From assembly GCF_014268275.3 (NCBI RefSeq), contig NZ_CP077084.1, positions 3,348,001 to 3,412,000 on the forward strand: a stretch of 64,000 nt of DNA. Direction: 5' to 3'. Numbering within the stretch: the stretch's first letter is position 1; every line of letters begins with the position of its first letter. Positions 30,102 to 38,659 of the stretch are shown one piece after another. The translations under genes and the position numbers were made by a program. This DNA is from Pseudomonas tritici (GTDB lineage Bacteria; Pseudomonadota; Gammaproteobacteria; Pseudomonadales; Pseudomonadaceae). Below the pieces are notes generated by a model. The model did not search any database. It saw only the letters and a list, made by a program, of their open reading frames with translations, and was not told the DNA's origin.

Positions 30102-31439
30102 TTAGAAAGTGAGTTGATACGAAGCGGCTAGCCAGAGGTTGGGCATTTCACTCTTTGAGGTACCGTTGAGCATCAACGTAGCCTTTCCTGGCCCAATCAG
30201 TCCTTCGATACCCGCACCGGCCTTAACCCAGTCGTTGCGTACCTGTTCTCCTGGCAAACTGAAGTCAAATACACCAGTGACCTCGCCGCTGACGCCAGAG
30301 GTGCGGTCTTCGAAGCGATGGACCGCTTCTAGGTTGCTCACGAAGTTGAAGCCTGCAAGGGGTAGGGGTGTTTGCGTATTGAAGCCGAGGCGGGCTTCGC
30401 TGTAGTCGTCGCTCTGGCCGTCGAATCTGGCCGGAAAGGTGCCGCTCTTCTCGGTGTAGCCGTCAATACGCGACTGGGTGTAACTCAGGTCGACATACGG
30501 ACTAATGCCTGTTTCGTGCAGGGTGAGGGCGTCGACCCAGTCTAGACGAGCACGTACGCCCCAAATATTGGTGTTAGGGCTGCCTTTGGAGACTTCATTG
30601 CGACCCATGTTGATGTAGCCACGGCGGATGTCGCTTTCCCCCCAGTGACCGAAACCGCCCAGCGTTGCATAGATTCTCTCGGGCTCATAAACAGGCACGA
30701 TGGCTTCGAGCATGAGGTATTGGCCATCCGCGTCGACTCGCCCGTTGTCTGTAAGGTGCTGCCGTGCCCAAGTCTGGCCGAGCGTAGCATTAAGTTGGAC
30801 GAAGCCTAAGTTGTGGCCAATCCCAATTTCCGCCAAGCCGCTGGATCCTTCGCGACGCCCATGATCATCACGGCCCCAGTCGCCGCCGAACCAAACGGTA
30901 TTCTTGCCGGGTTCGACTAGGCGAGACAGCGGACGGCTATGGGCACCATTCATAAGCATGTTGATATTGCTGGTGATCGAATTCACGCCAGCTGCAGTGG
31001 AGGCCAGGGAGGAGGCCACCGAGCCCAGAGTCAGTTGGACCTGCTGAATGACTTCGCTGCTGCCGGTGGCGTAGCTGTAGCTGCCCGTTTTTTGCGGGCA
31101 GCCTTGAGGACAATCAGTAACTCTACCGCCGCTACCATAAGTAATGCTTACGTAGTTTCCACTCAAACCGTACGCGAACAGGACGAGCCCCGAATTTTGT
31201 GCTCGGTAATAGATCTCATTGAGTGAAAAAGCAAGGGACTGGTTTCCCCACCAAGGCTGGGACTCCAGCAAAGCGGAGGACGCGTTGTAGCTGGTGTTGA
31301 CCGAAGTGATGGTATAGATCGAACCATTAAGGCTGCCAGTAACGACCGGGGCTGGGAGGGCCTGAACATTCGAGATTCCGCTGATTAGCGTGCTGATGAA
31401 AATGCTGGCTGACAGGATTTTTTTATTGGCGTGACGCAT
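30102..31439 (-). CDS. Autotransporter-domain outer-membrane protein
   Basis: 445 aa with a signal peptide (ASIFISTLISGISNVQA), a short passenger of about 130 residues, and a C-terminal type V autotransporter barrel of about 270 residues ending in the terminal Phe strand (LAASYQLTF). The passenger contains one close cysteine pair (CPQGCP) and no recognised protease or lipase motif. The stop is just 15 bp from the IS end, so the IS sits immediately downstream. Function of the passenger unknown. Confidence 0.75.
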   Translation of the reverse strand: MRHANKKILSASIFISTLISGISNVQALPAPVVTGSLNGSIYTITSVNTSYNASSALLESQPWWGNQSLAFSLNEIYYRAQNSGLVLFAYGLSGNYVSITYGSGGRVTDCPQGCPQKTGSYSYATGSSEVIQQVQLTLGSVASSLASTAAGVNSITSNINMLMNGAHSRPLSRLVEPGKNTVWFGGDWGRDDHGRREGSSGLAEIGIGHNLGFVQLNATLGQTWARQHLTDNGRVDADGQYLMLEAIVPVYEPERIYATLGGFGHWGESDIRRGYINMGRNEVSKGSPNTNIWGVRARLDWVDALTLHETGISPYVDLSYTQSRIDGYTEKSGTFPARFDGQSDDYSEARLGFNTQTPLPLAGFNFVSNLEAVHRFEDRTSGVSGEVTGVFDFSLPGEQVRNDWVKAGAGIEGLIGPGKATLMLNGTSKSEMPNLWLAASYQLTF

Positions 31440-31543
31440 AGATCCCTCTCTTGTTTAGCGCCGCCAATGACCTATTGGGGGAGCGATTATGAAATCGACG
31501 CGTATATTGTACTGTGATGTGGCCATTTGCGACTCACCTATAT

Positions 31544-31741
31544 CTAACTCGTACTCTTTCCCTTCAGCTTGGCTAGCCCTAGCTTGATGTGCCCGGTCTT
31601 CTCGCCAGTCGTCCACAAGACTTCCCGAACGTTTTCTCCAACTTCGGTCGCGCCTTGCTTTTCAGCATGAAGCGTCAGCTCCATCAGGGCGGCCTCTAGC
31701 CCGAGCTGATTTTGGTACATCCTCTCCAACAAGTCCGACAT
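31544..31741 (-). CDS. Small Pseudomonas hypothetical protein (65 aa)
   Basis: Starts at MSDLLERMYQNQLG, a small acidic-basic helical protein (AALMELTLHAEKQGATEVGENV). I recall similar short proteins in pseudomonads, usually in accessory regions, without known function. The longer frame to 31792 adds only a proline-rich lead. It is the last of three small minus-strand genes. Confidence 0.5.
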   Translation of the reverse strand: MSDLLERMYQNQLGLEAALMELTLHAEKQGATEVGENVREVLWTTGEKTGHIKLGLAKLKGKSTS

Positions 31742-31883
31742 CGGACGCGGTGGGGAGGGCGGCTGCGGCGATAATAGGCTGCTTTCGGCCAATCCCCACC
31801 ACGCGGCCCACCACCGTTTCGCGGATCGCGTGCTGGCTGACCAAGGCGCTCAAGGTGTCGGCCTGGATCGCCTCTCCGTTCAT
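31662..31883 (-). pseudogene. Small hypothetical, probably truncated or frameshifted
   Basis: The first about 32 residues (MNGEAIQADTLSALVSQHAI onward) look like a genuine N-terminus. The rest appears to be an out-of-frame shadow of the next gene, which begins at 31741. I read this as a small gene whose 3' part has been lost. Its start overlaps the stop of the upstream small gene. Confidence 0.35.
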
Positions 31884-32125
31884 GGCGCCAGCTCCCGCCG
31901 GCGGCGTGCGGCGGCGTCATCAACGGCGATAAACAACCCCTCAATCGTAGCGGGGGTTAGCGCGCGTGCGGCCTCCACCCCCTCCACAAAACCTTCTGCG
32001 CGCTCTTGGACCAGTGCCAAGGAGTGCACATCTGCTGCGCGGCCGAGGCGTGCCAGGTGATTGGCGAGTTTGGTGCGGACCAGATCGGGCATGCTGACAC
32101 CATTGCGCGAGAATACGACGCTCAT
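31880..32125 (-). CDS. Small Pseudomonas hypothetical protein (81 aa)
   Basis: 81-aa helical protein (NGVSMPDLVRTKLANHLARLG, ALTPATIEGLFIAVDDAAARRRREL). It resembles short uncharacterised proteins often found beside the MSDLL-type protein in pseudomonads, by memory only. First of the three small overlapping minus-strand genes. No function can be assigned. Confidence 0.55.
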   Translation of the reverse strand: MSVVFSRNGVSMPDLVRTKLANHLARLGRAADVHSLALVQERAEGFVEGVEAARALTPATIEGLFIAVDDAAARRRRELAP

Positions 32126-32261
32126 TCTTTCACCTATTATTGTTGAGGTGAGGGATAACGCCAGGAAGGCGCTTCCTGATCGAATTAGCGGTCACTGCGT
32201 AAAACCACCGCTGTGGGGGTTGGTCTACCAGCGCAGGGGGGGCTGGTTTTCACCGGCCCAC

Positions 32262-32300
32262 AAAAAAGCCCCCACACTGGCTTCAAGTGTAGGGGCCTTT
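32262..32300 (-). terminator. Rho-independent terminator after the diguanylate cyclase gene
   Basis: GC-rich stem around GCCCCCACACT and its complement, with a short loop (32268-32298), followed on the minus strand by six T. It also insulates the three small genes downstream. Confidence 0.85.
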
Positions 32301-32409
32301 TGAACATAAGCGGCGTTATTCGCATTGAGTAGCACGCCGCTGACCTGAGGAAACCTGCACTGTTGATTTAAAAGGACCTGCGGGGGATTCGATCTGTAGC
32401 AGCGACACT

Positions 32410-33957
32410 CTATGTTTCGAGGACTTCCCGCTCCTGATGTTCAACTCGATTGCGCCCCAGTTTTTTTGCGCGATACAGAAGACCGTCGGCCTTTTCCAGC
32501 AAATCAGTCGAGACAATTACGCCATCTTGATGGTTGGAAGCGACACCTGCGCTGATGGTGACAATACCTGCTGCATTGCCCCGGTGTTCAATTTTTGCAG
32601 CTTCTATTACTGATCGCACTTTATCAGCGACCTGTATGGCACCTGCCAGATCCGTCTCTGGAAGTAGGATTACAAACTCCTCCCCGCCATACCGGGCAGC
32701 CAAGTCGGCAGGGCGTCTTATATGGTCTCCTATTAACTGTGCGATTTGCCTCAAACATTCGTCACCAAGAACATGGCCATAATGGTCGTTGTACTGTTTG
32801 AACCAATCTATATCGATCAGTATAAGTGCTACGCTATTTCCAGTGCGGCATGCTCTTGACCACTCTTGTGCCAGAGCAGCGTCGAAACACCTACGGTTAG
32901 GCAACCCAGTCAGGCTATCTGTTTTAGCAATATGCTCTAAATCACATTGCGCAAGACGCAGTTCCTCTTCTGCCACCAACAAACGTTGAATTTGTCGGTA
33001 AAAGAGAAACCCCAGGCTGGTCAGCACAAAAATTATAAGCACAACCATAATGGATGCTTGATAGACGTAGGTCCACCATGTTGAAAATACCGATTCTAAC
33101 GACAATCCTGCTGCTGCGACTATCGGGAGGCCCTTTATACGGCTATACGCATAGATTCGCTCTACTCCATCCACGACCGACGTCCAGTTTGCTGTTCCCT
33201 CGTCGCTGCTTTTTAAATATCGACTAAACAGCTCTCCCTTTGCGATATTAGTCGTCATTAGCGCGTCAATCATTGGTCGGCGGGCCAGCAAATCGCCGTT
33301 ATCCAGTGCAAGCAGTATCACTCCTTGTTTGTCGACGTCTAAGCGATCAAAGAAACTTTGAAAGTAGGCGACGGACAACGTCGCCAAAACCACGCCGCTG
33401 AAGCTGCCATCTGGGTATTGGGTGCGGCGGCTTACAGGAATGATCATGTCGCCGGTGGTGCGGCTCAAAATGACCTGGCCTATATGAATGGCCGAGCCAG
33501 GATGGTTCTTGTGGTAGATAAAATAAGAACGATCGCTATTGTTCTTTGCGACAGTCTCTGATGAGAACGAATTTACTAACCAGTCGCCATTTTTGTCGTA
33601 AATGAACAACCCTTGAATTCCGTCGGTTGCCTCAACGTTTTTGGCCATCACTTTCGATAACCGAAGTCTCTGTTCGGCGTCAAGTTTGTCATTTTCAACG
33701 CGCTCTGCAAGGTTACTGAGAATACTTTCAGCCTGACGCAAGGTATCTTGAGCCTGCTGATCAGAAGCGCGAACAATGTTATGGACAGCGATTTTGGCAT
33801 TCGTCAATCGTTCGTCCGCCGACTGCTTTAACTGCCAAGCAATTGCGGACACCAGCATGGCACATACCAAAAATATGAAAGCTACCAGGCCCACAGAAAG
33901 AGCTTTAGGTGTTAATCGACCAGACACGAACGTAATGGTTTTAATGGACCTCTTCAT
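32410..33957 (-). CDS. Membrane diguanylate cyclase with periplasmic dCache sensor
   Basis: 515-aa protein making cyclic di-GMP. A first membrane helix at about 20-41 is followed by an extracytoplasmic PAS-like dCache region (45-295), a second helix at 301-320, and a GGDEF domain from about 335. The active-site motif is GGEEF at 424-428. A product-inhibition site RxxD (Arg415-Asp418) lies five residues before it, so feedback control is expected. The signal sensed is unknown. Single transcription unit with its own terminator. Confidence 0.92.
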   Translation of the reverse strand: MKRSIKTITFVSGRLTPKALSVGLVAFIFLVCAMLVSAIAWQLKQSADERLTNAKIAVHNIVRASDQQAQDTLRQAESILSNLAERVENDKLDAEQRLRLSKVMAKNVEATDGIQGLFIYDKNGDWLVNSFSSETVAKNNSDRSYFIYHKNHPGSAIHIGQVILSRTTGDMIIPVSRRTQYPDGSFSGVVLATLSVAYFQSFFDRLDVDKQGVILLALDNGDLLARRPMIDALMTTNIAKGELFSRYLKSSDEGTANWTSVVDGVERIYAYSRIKGLPIVAAAGLSLESVFSTWWTYVYQASIMVVLIIFVLTSLGFLFYRQIQRLLVAEEELRLAQCDLEHIAKTDSLTGLPNRRCFDAALAQEWSRACRTGNSVALILIDIDWFKQYNDHYGHVLGDECLRQIAQLIGDHIRRPADLAARYGGEEFVILLPETDLAGAIQVADKVRSVIEAAKIEHRGNAAGIVTISAGVASNHQDGVIVSTDLLEKADGLLYRAKKLGRNRVEHQEREVLET

Positions 33958-34525
33958 AGTGTCGATGTGCTGAACCTTACTGTGAATTTTCTACATTCAA
34001 CAATTTCCAGGTTAAGCATACCCACAGCGATCTGAATACCGAATCAATATGGGCTTAATAAGCCCAACATGCACGCTATGAATCTACGCAAGGTCAAGGT
34101 TACGCAACCGCTGTGATGGGCGCGCCCGGTGCGAGGGACCAAGGTCGGCGGCCAAATGAAATGCCCACCGTACACTCAGTGACGGGATCAACTTTACGCA
34201 CCAAAACAGAGCACCAGTCCCATGGTGGTCCCATGGGGCTATTTTTCGGACACCAAAAACCACAAACCCCCGACTTTCTCTAGGAAAATCAGGGGTTTGC
34301 GTTTTGAGAATGTGGCGGTGAAGGAGAGATTCGAACCCTCATCACTTCAGGCGTCGACAGCGTCCGATTCAGCGCCTGCAATGACTGCTATTGGCCGATT
34401 TCCGCCGGTGCTGACCGGCTGCAATGGGTAGATTGCTACCCGTCTCCACCGCCACCGGCAGTAACCGGCCAAAAGTGGTCGCCCAATATCTGAGAAAACC
34501 GGAGTGGATTCACACATCTGCAACC
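33958..34525. other. Intergenic region with a tRNA relic and hairpins
   Basis: About 570 bp without a protein gene. It contains a tRNA-Ser 3' relic (34313-34340) with a terminator-like hairpin beside it (34264-34298). A stem-loop repeat of the 'ggccgatt...gcaatgg' type common in this window lies near 34380-34480. Confidence 0.6.
34313..34340 (-). pseudogene. tRNA-Ser 3' end relic (possible att site)
   Basis: On the minus strand the 28 bases form a T-arm (GAGGG, TTCGAAT, CTCTC) and the 3' acceptor strand CTTCACCG followed by CCA. The discriminator G and the sequence fit tRNA-Ser. No 5' half is present. A hairpin with an AAACCCC stem follows as in true tRNA genes. Such 3' fragments are left where elements integrate into tRNA genes, so this could be an attachment-site remnant. 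Confidence 0.7.
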
Positions 34526-36154
34526 CTACATATGGAACTGCTTAACCAGCCGATTCAATTCGACCGCAAGCTTAGTAAGTTCAGAAGTTGCGAGAGCTGT
34601 TTGACTAGATCCCTCTGACGCTTGATTTGACAGGTCCCGTATGCTGACCAGGCTGCGATCCACCTCCCTGGCAACCTGAGCCTGCTCTTCCGACGCAGTT
34701 GCGATCAAAACATTGCGCTCGGTGATATTATCAATTGACTCAGTGATCTCCACCAACGCACTCCCTGCGCCTTGGGCCGTGTCAAGAGTTCTCTGAGCTT
34801 GGGCGTTAGTGTGAGTCATTGCCGAAACAGCCGCACCAGATCCTTTCTGAATCGAGCTGATCATCTGCTCAATCTCACTGGTTGATTGCTGCGTACGATG
34901 AGCTAAAGCCCTCACTTCATCCGCCACTACTGCGAAGCCTCGACCCGCCTCACCGGCTCGAGCAGCTTCGATAGCAGCGTTCAAAGCAAGAAGGTTGGTC
35001 TGTTCGGCGATAGCCCGTATCACATCCAAAACTTTGCTAATGTCGGTTGCCATAACTGCGAGCCCTTGTACCTCTAGGGATGCGTCTTCAACATTCGCGA
35101 CCATTAGACTGATGGCCTGAACGGTTTCATCTACTCGTGCACGACCTGCCAGCGCGGCAGAATTGGATCGATTGGCTGCTTCCGATGCTGCTGAAGCATT
35201 TCTGGCTACTTCCTCTACAGCTGCGCTCATTTCGGTAACGGCAGTAGCAGCCATCTCAACTTCGTTATTCTGACGCTGCATACCTTTATTAGCGTCCTCA
35301 GTGACTGCATGCATTTCTTCAGAAGTCGACGCTAGCTGGTTAGACGAGTCAGATATCAAAGAAAGCGTACTTCGAAGACCATGTTGCATAGCTTTCAACG
35401 CTTGCATGAGCTTGGCAAATTCATCGTGTCCCTGCACTCCGATGACCTGGCTAAGATCATTTTTGGCAATACGCTCGGCAATAGCCAGTGACTGACTAAG
35501 CGGGCTAGTAACACTGCGGGTATACATCAGGGCGAGAGTAGTGGCAGCCAATATGCTGACCAAGATAAAGCTGCCAACAATCAGTTGTGCGTGCTCGTAG
35601 ATAAGAGTAGCTTCTTCGCCTGCCTTTTTAGCTTTATTGTTGTTCAGCGCAATCAGCTTTTCTATGTCGCGTTCCACAGTGTCTGCAGACTGCTTCATTG
35701 CTTCGTTGGATAACTTGACAGCCTTATCCAAGCTGCCAGAAGAAATGAACGATATGTACTCATCCTGTACTTTCTGAAAACCGGCGTAGCTCTGGGATAG
35801 CTCACCAAAAAACTGTTTTCCCATTGGCGTCACTATAAGCTGCTCAAGCTTCGAAAGCAGTCCCTGGACGTTAGCTCGGGCCTCCCTTACATCATCAAGT
35901 GCTTCAGTTTTACGATTTTCTGGCTCTACGGGATTACGCAACCGCGCATTGCTGCCTCTAATACTTACAAACTCCCTGTCAATCATTCCCAGCAGAGATA
36001 TGCTAGGCACGACATTGGTTTCTACGAATTTTTCAGAAGCATTCAAACTTGCAACCTGCTTGAGAGCGATTACCCCCAACGCAATAATCATCAGGCAGAA
36101 GAATCCGAAGCAAAGCGCCGAGCGTGGAGCAAGATTTAGCCTGCGCAATATCAT
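34526..36154 (-). CDS. Methyl-accepting chemotaxis protein
   Basis: 542-aa transducer from the ATG at 36154, chosen because GAGGAAC lies just upstream and the protein then opens with the usual short basic lead ([11 protein letters not shown]) before the first membrane helix. Next come a periplasmic four-helix-type sensor, a second membrane helix, a HAMP domain ([20 protein letters not shown]), and the cytoplasmic coil with the tip [16 protein letters not shown]. Ligand unknown. Confidence 0.9.
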   Translation of the reverse strand: MILRRLNLAPRSALCFGFFCLMIIALGVIALKQVASLNASEKFVETNVVPSISLLGMIDREFVSIRGSNARLRNPVEPENRKTEALDDVREARANVQGLLSKLEQLIVTPMGKQFFGELSQSYAGFQKVQDEYISFISSGSLDKAVKLSNEAMKQSADTVERDIEKLIALNNNKAKKAGEEATLIYEHAQLIVGSFILVSILAATTLALMYTRSVTSPLSQSLAIAERIAKNDLSQVIGVQGHDEFAKLMQALKAMQHGLRSTLSLISDSSNQLASTSEEMHAVTEDANKGMQRQNNEVEMAATAVTEMSAAVEEVARNASAASEAANRSNSAALAGRARVDETVQAISLMVANVEDASLEVQGLAVMATDISKVLDVIRAIAEQTNLLALNAAIEAARAGEAGRGFAVVADEVRALAHRTQQSTSEIEQMISSIQKGSGAAVSAMTHTNAQAQRTLDTAQGAGSALVEITESIDNITERNVLIATASEEQAQVAREVDRSLVSIRDLSNQASEGSSQTALATSELTKLAVELNRLVKQFHM

Positions 36155-36588
36155 AGTGAAGTTCCTCATGGTTTTATCTGTCTCGACGCTTCCGATCAGT
36201 CCTGAAGCCACCATTCGTCACCACAAAGAAAGCACCCAATGAACGCGCGGTTTCAAACGCAAAAAACATGTGTCTGAATGTGACCGCTGCAAACTCTGGA
36301 AGGCTCAAGCGATTCAGATTTCGGAGATGCTCGTGTTGTCCGCTTTTGGCCGGTTTCGGTCTTTCGGGACTGGCTACAATCGACCCAGAGCAGCCCTTCT
36401 GGGAGGGCAAAAAAACGGCCTCCAGGAGAGTTCTATTAATTTCTGACGCGAACGTCCAAGCCTTTACGGTAATGCTTTGTTCTAATTATCCGTTTCTTGA
36501 CCGCCATAAATATTATTGCGCGAGATCAATGATGTCTGCGGCCATTGGATGCCGCACTGACGCAATGCGACCTCCAGCGGTTGCTTCA
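36155..36588. other. Intergenic region with a hairpin repeat
   Basis: About 430 bp. Around 36335-36405 is a copy of a dispersed Pseudomonas-type sequence (TGTCCGCTTTTGGCCG...CAATCGACCCAGAGCAGC). No gene with a ribosome site is evident, though a long frame on the plus strand overlaps the next gene as a shadow. Confidence 0.5.
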
Positions 36589-36858
36589 CTACATATGCTC
36601 CAAATATTCTATGGAGACCTCTCCGCCGATGTAAGGGCCGTCACCACTACAATCCATTACCGGCTCGTCAAAATCAACCCAGACACTCGTGATAACTCTT
36701 TCTTTGCCAGCAATCGTTCGCTGAGTACTAGTGAATGCCACCTCGCCATCCAAAGCTTCTTTTACAAATTCTGGCGGTAACGAAACCACTCCAACTCCAC
36801 CATTCGGCCACCACAAGTGCGGCTTAATTTTTATTCTATCACCATCTTTAAACTTCAT
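36589..36858 (-). CDS. Hypothetical protein (89 aa)
   Basis: 89-aa acidic protein opening with MKFKDGDRIKIKPHLWWPNGG, which suggests a small beta-barrel (SH3-like) fold, and ending in EVSIEYLEHM. Composition looks real, but I recognise no family and the ribosome site is weak. Small proteins of this kind in such regions are sometimes immunity proteins; there is no direct sign of that here. Confidence 0.5.
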   Translation of the reverse strand: MKFKDGDRIKIKPHLWWPNGGVGVVSLPPEFVKEALDGEVAFTSTQRTIAGKERVITSVWVDFDEPVMDCSGDGPYIGGEVSIEYLEHM

Positions 36859-37091
36859 TTATTTTGGACCATGTTGCCGACTTTGATTTTCCATTTACCA
36901 TTCGGTTAATGGGCTGGCTTTATCCGTCCCAGTGAGCATGGCCAACGATTTTAGCGCATTTTTATGTCTTGCTGTTTTCCGCTAATCTTGCTGGTCAAAA
37001 ATGGTGCGCATGAATGGTTAAGTCGAATGCACAGGAAGGCGAGCCCGTGCAATTCCCAGCCGGGGATCCGAAAATGGCGGAGAGAAAATTC

Positions 37092-37154
37092 TGAATCGCC
37101 CCAGATTCTCTAGACACCTTGCAAGCTCATTGCGTAACGCTTTTCAAACTCTAC
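37092..37154 (-). mobile_element. Right-end relic of the same IS3-family element
   Basis: 63 bp starting TGAATCGCCCC that align, with a few changes and reversed orientation, to the right end and last about 12 codons of orfB of the element at 28856-30086 (shared GCGTAACGCTTTTCAAACTC). The match stops sharply at 37154, where a PIN-domain gene fragment begins. Confidence 0.85.
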
Positions 37155-37257
37155 GGTCATCCTGGACTAGGTGCTTCAAGGCGGTAGCCATAGGAAACAC
37201 AACGTTTTGGGACGACATATCAAGCCAGACGCAGGTGTCCAGCATTACTAAATGCAT
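37155..37257 (-). pseudogene. PIN-domain protein, N-terminal fragment
   Basis: An ATG at 37257 with AAGGAA upstream opens a frame MHLVMLDTCVWLDMSS, the first strand and acidic residue of PIN-domain ribonucleases. After about 34 codons it runs into the IS relic. The rest of the gene, including the remaining catalytic acids, is gone. Probably once a PIN-domain or VapC-like protein. Confidence 0.65.
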
Positions 37258-37340
37258 TGAAGCTTCCTTTCAGTTTGCCGATTGCTAGACTTGACCGTAG
37301 CCATCACCGGATAATGGCTATCAACATACAGGAGCGTAAA

Positions 37341-37706
37341 ATGTCTCGTCTCGCAGAATTCCGTCAGCTTGAAAAACACCTATCTGAGCAACTGGCCGCT
37401 CTTGAGGCTATGAAAAGCGACGAAGGTCTAAAAAAAGAGGTCGAGTTCGAAACCAAACTTCGCGCACTGCTCGCTGAGTACAGCTACAGCCTGCGCAACG
37501 TGATCGCTATTCTCGATCCTCAGGCATCCACACGCGTTGCTACCGCAGCAGCTCCAAAGGCTGTGCGCAAGGCACGTGACGTCAAGATCTACAAGAATCC
37601 GAATTCCGGTGAGCTGATCGAAACCAAGGGCGGTAACCATCGTCAGTTGAAAGAATGGAAAAACGAGTTCGGCGCTGACGTTGTTGAGTCATGGCGCACT
37701 CAGTAA
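37341..37706 (+). CDS. H-NS-like xenogeneic silencer of the MvaT/MvaU family
   Basis: 121 aa from the ATG at 37341, preceded by CAGGAGCG; upstream frames lack a ribosome site. It has the MvaT/MvaU layout: an N-terminal coiled coil (MSRLAEFRQLEKHLSEQL, EVEFETKLRALL, SLRNVIAILDP) and a C-terminal DNA-binding domain (KNPNSGELIETKGGNHRQLKEWKNEFG). The start resembles MvaU more than MvaT. These proteins bind AT-rich foreign DNA and silence it. Its place among mobile relics suggests an accessory paralogue rather than the core gene. Confidence 0.9.
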   Translation: MSRLAEFRQLEKHLSEQLAALEAMKSDEGLKKEVEFETKLRALLAEYSYSLRNVIAILDPQASTRVATAAAPKAVRKARDVKIYKNPNSGELIETKGGNHRQLKEWKNEFGADVVESWRTQ

Positions 37707-37728
37707 GACTGTTTGAGTAAAAACAATC

Positions 37729-37750
37729 AGGGCCCTGCGGGGCCCTTTTT
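37729..37750 (+). terminator. Terminator of the mvaU-like gene
   Basis: Stem AGGGCCC / GGGCCCT with a short loop, followed by TTTTT, 23 bp after the stop. Confidence 0.9.
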
Positions 37751-37792
37751 CATGAGATATATAAATGTTCAATTGTAAGCGGATGGGGTCGG

Positions 37793-37873
37793 GGTAGGGA
37801 TGGCAGTTACCTGACACCCCCCGCTCAGATCCGTACGTGCGGAACTACCGCATACGGCTCTTGCCTCGGGTAC
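37793..37873 (-). mobile_element. Group II intron 3'-end relic, copy 1
   Basis: On the minus strand 37828-37860 reads as a group II intron domain V (33 nt, GAGCCG...CGGATC with the catalytic AGC near its start). It is followed by a domain VI-like hairpin around GGCAGTTACC (37802-37811 on the plus strand). No reverse transcriptase or other intron part remains. A second copy at 44305-44385 differs at five of 81 positions. Confidence 0.8.
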
Positions 37874-38015
37874 CACAGCAGCAATTGTCGGCCAGGTGGC
37901 GGGGGCGTATTACGGTGTGCAGGGGATTCCAGAGGACTAGTTGGGCAAGGTGTGGATGGGTGAGCACATTCGGACGGTTACGGATGAGCTGATGCAAACG
38001 GGGCCAAGATCGTGA
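37869..38015 (+). pseudogene. ADP-ribosylglycohydrolase, C-terminal relic
   Basis: The plus strand reads AAIVGQVAGAYYGVQGIPED, a stop (TAG at 37938), then LGKVWMGEHIRTVTDELM and a final TGA. This is the C-terminal helix pattern of ADP-ribosylglycohydrolases (…AGAYYG…IP…W). TAG probably replaces the Trp codon. The 5' part is lost at the group II intron relic. Confidence 0.65.
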
Positions 38016-38047
38016 GCGAACATTGAAAGCCGTGACGCTGTGTTGTA

Positions 38048-38659
38048 TTAGTCCTCCCATAACCAGCCGATGATACCGCCAACCACTGCACATGCCGCAA
38101 CTACGGGTAGCACAATCGGTGCTGCACTCAGCCCCACAGCAGTTGCTATCCCGACGGTTGCCCCCCCTGCGAAGGTCCCCGTCTTCGCCCCTACGAATCC
38201 ACCAGCAACGGCTCGAGATAGGGCATGTTTCACTACAGCCTCGGCTGGTTTCTGCATAGCCTGTCGTGCAGCATAGTGAGCGCCGCCGGCCGCCAATGCC
38301 TTACTGGCCGAGTCTTGCACCTGCTCGCTCGTCGCGCACCCCGTCACGCACCAGGTAGCAAAGTGTTCGCAGTTGCTGAAAATTAAATGATATTTGACGT
38401 TGCCGTCTTTGAGTCGCTGGCGAGCGCGTTGCACGATACGAGGTTGCGAGTAGCGGGGGGCTTCGTAGCGCCTGATTGAGTAACCGTTGCCTGCACAAAA
38501 CTCCTTCAGCGAGGTATCTTCGATAGATCCCTTTTTGAAGGCCTCACTGTATCCGGCGTGGTGAATCACACGGTCAAGTCCGACATAAATGCCATGGTGT
38601 TCGTAGCCAAACCTAGGCGAGTGAAGATGTGCACCAAGAGGGATCCAGTCTTTACTCAT
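38048..38659 (-). CDS. LRAT-domain (NlpC/P60-like) protein with hydrophobic C-terminus
   Basis: 203 aa. The N-terminal half is a lecithin-retinol-acyltransferase-like domain, a permuted NlpC/P60 cysteine fold: His22 in HHGIYVG and Cys97 in FSNCEHFATW are the predicted catalytic pair. The last 70 residues are a glycine- and alanine-rich hydrophobic tail (two likely membrane spans) ending in GWLWED. Bacterial LRAT proteins are poorly understood and may act on lipids or peptides. It stands alone between relics. Confidence 0.75.
   Translation of the reverse strand: MSKDWIPLGAHLHSPRFGYEHHGIYVGLDRVIHHAGYSEAFKKGSIEDTSLKEFCAGNGYSIRRYEAPRYSQPRIVQRARQRLKDGNVKYHLIFSNCEHFATWCVTGCATSEQVQDSASKALAAGGAHYAARQAMQKPAEAVVKHALSRAVAGGFVGAKTGTFAGGATVGIATAVGLSAAPIVLPVVAACAVVGGIIGWLWED

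Noticed and set aside
34313..34340. A complete tRNA gene
   Set aside because: Only the T-arm and 3' acceptor strand can be found; there is no D-arm, anticodon arm or 5' strand nearby.
37793..37873. Group II relic as a class C intron inserted behind the mvaU terminator
   Set aside because: The intron end is on the minus strand, so the terminator lies on its downstream side, opposite to what class C insertion predicts.
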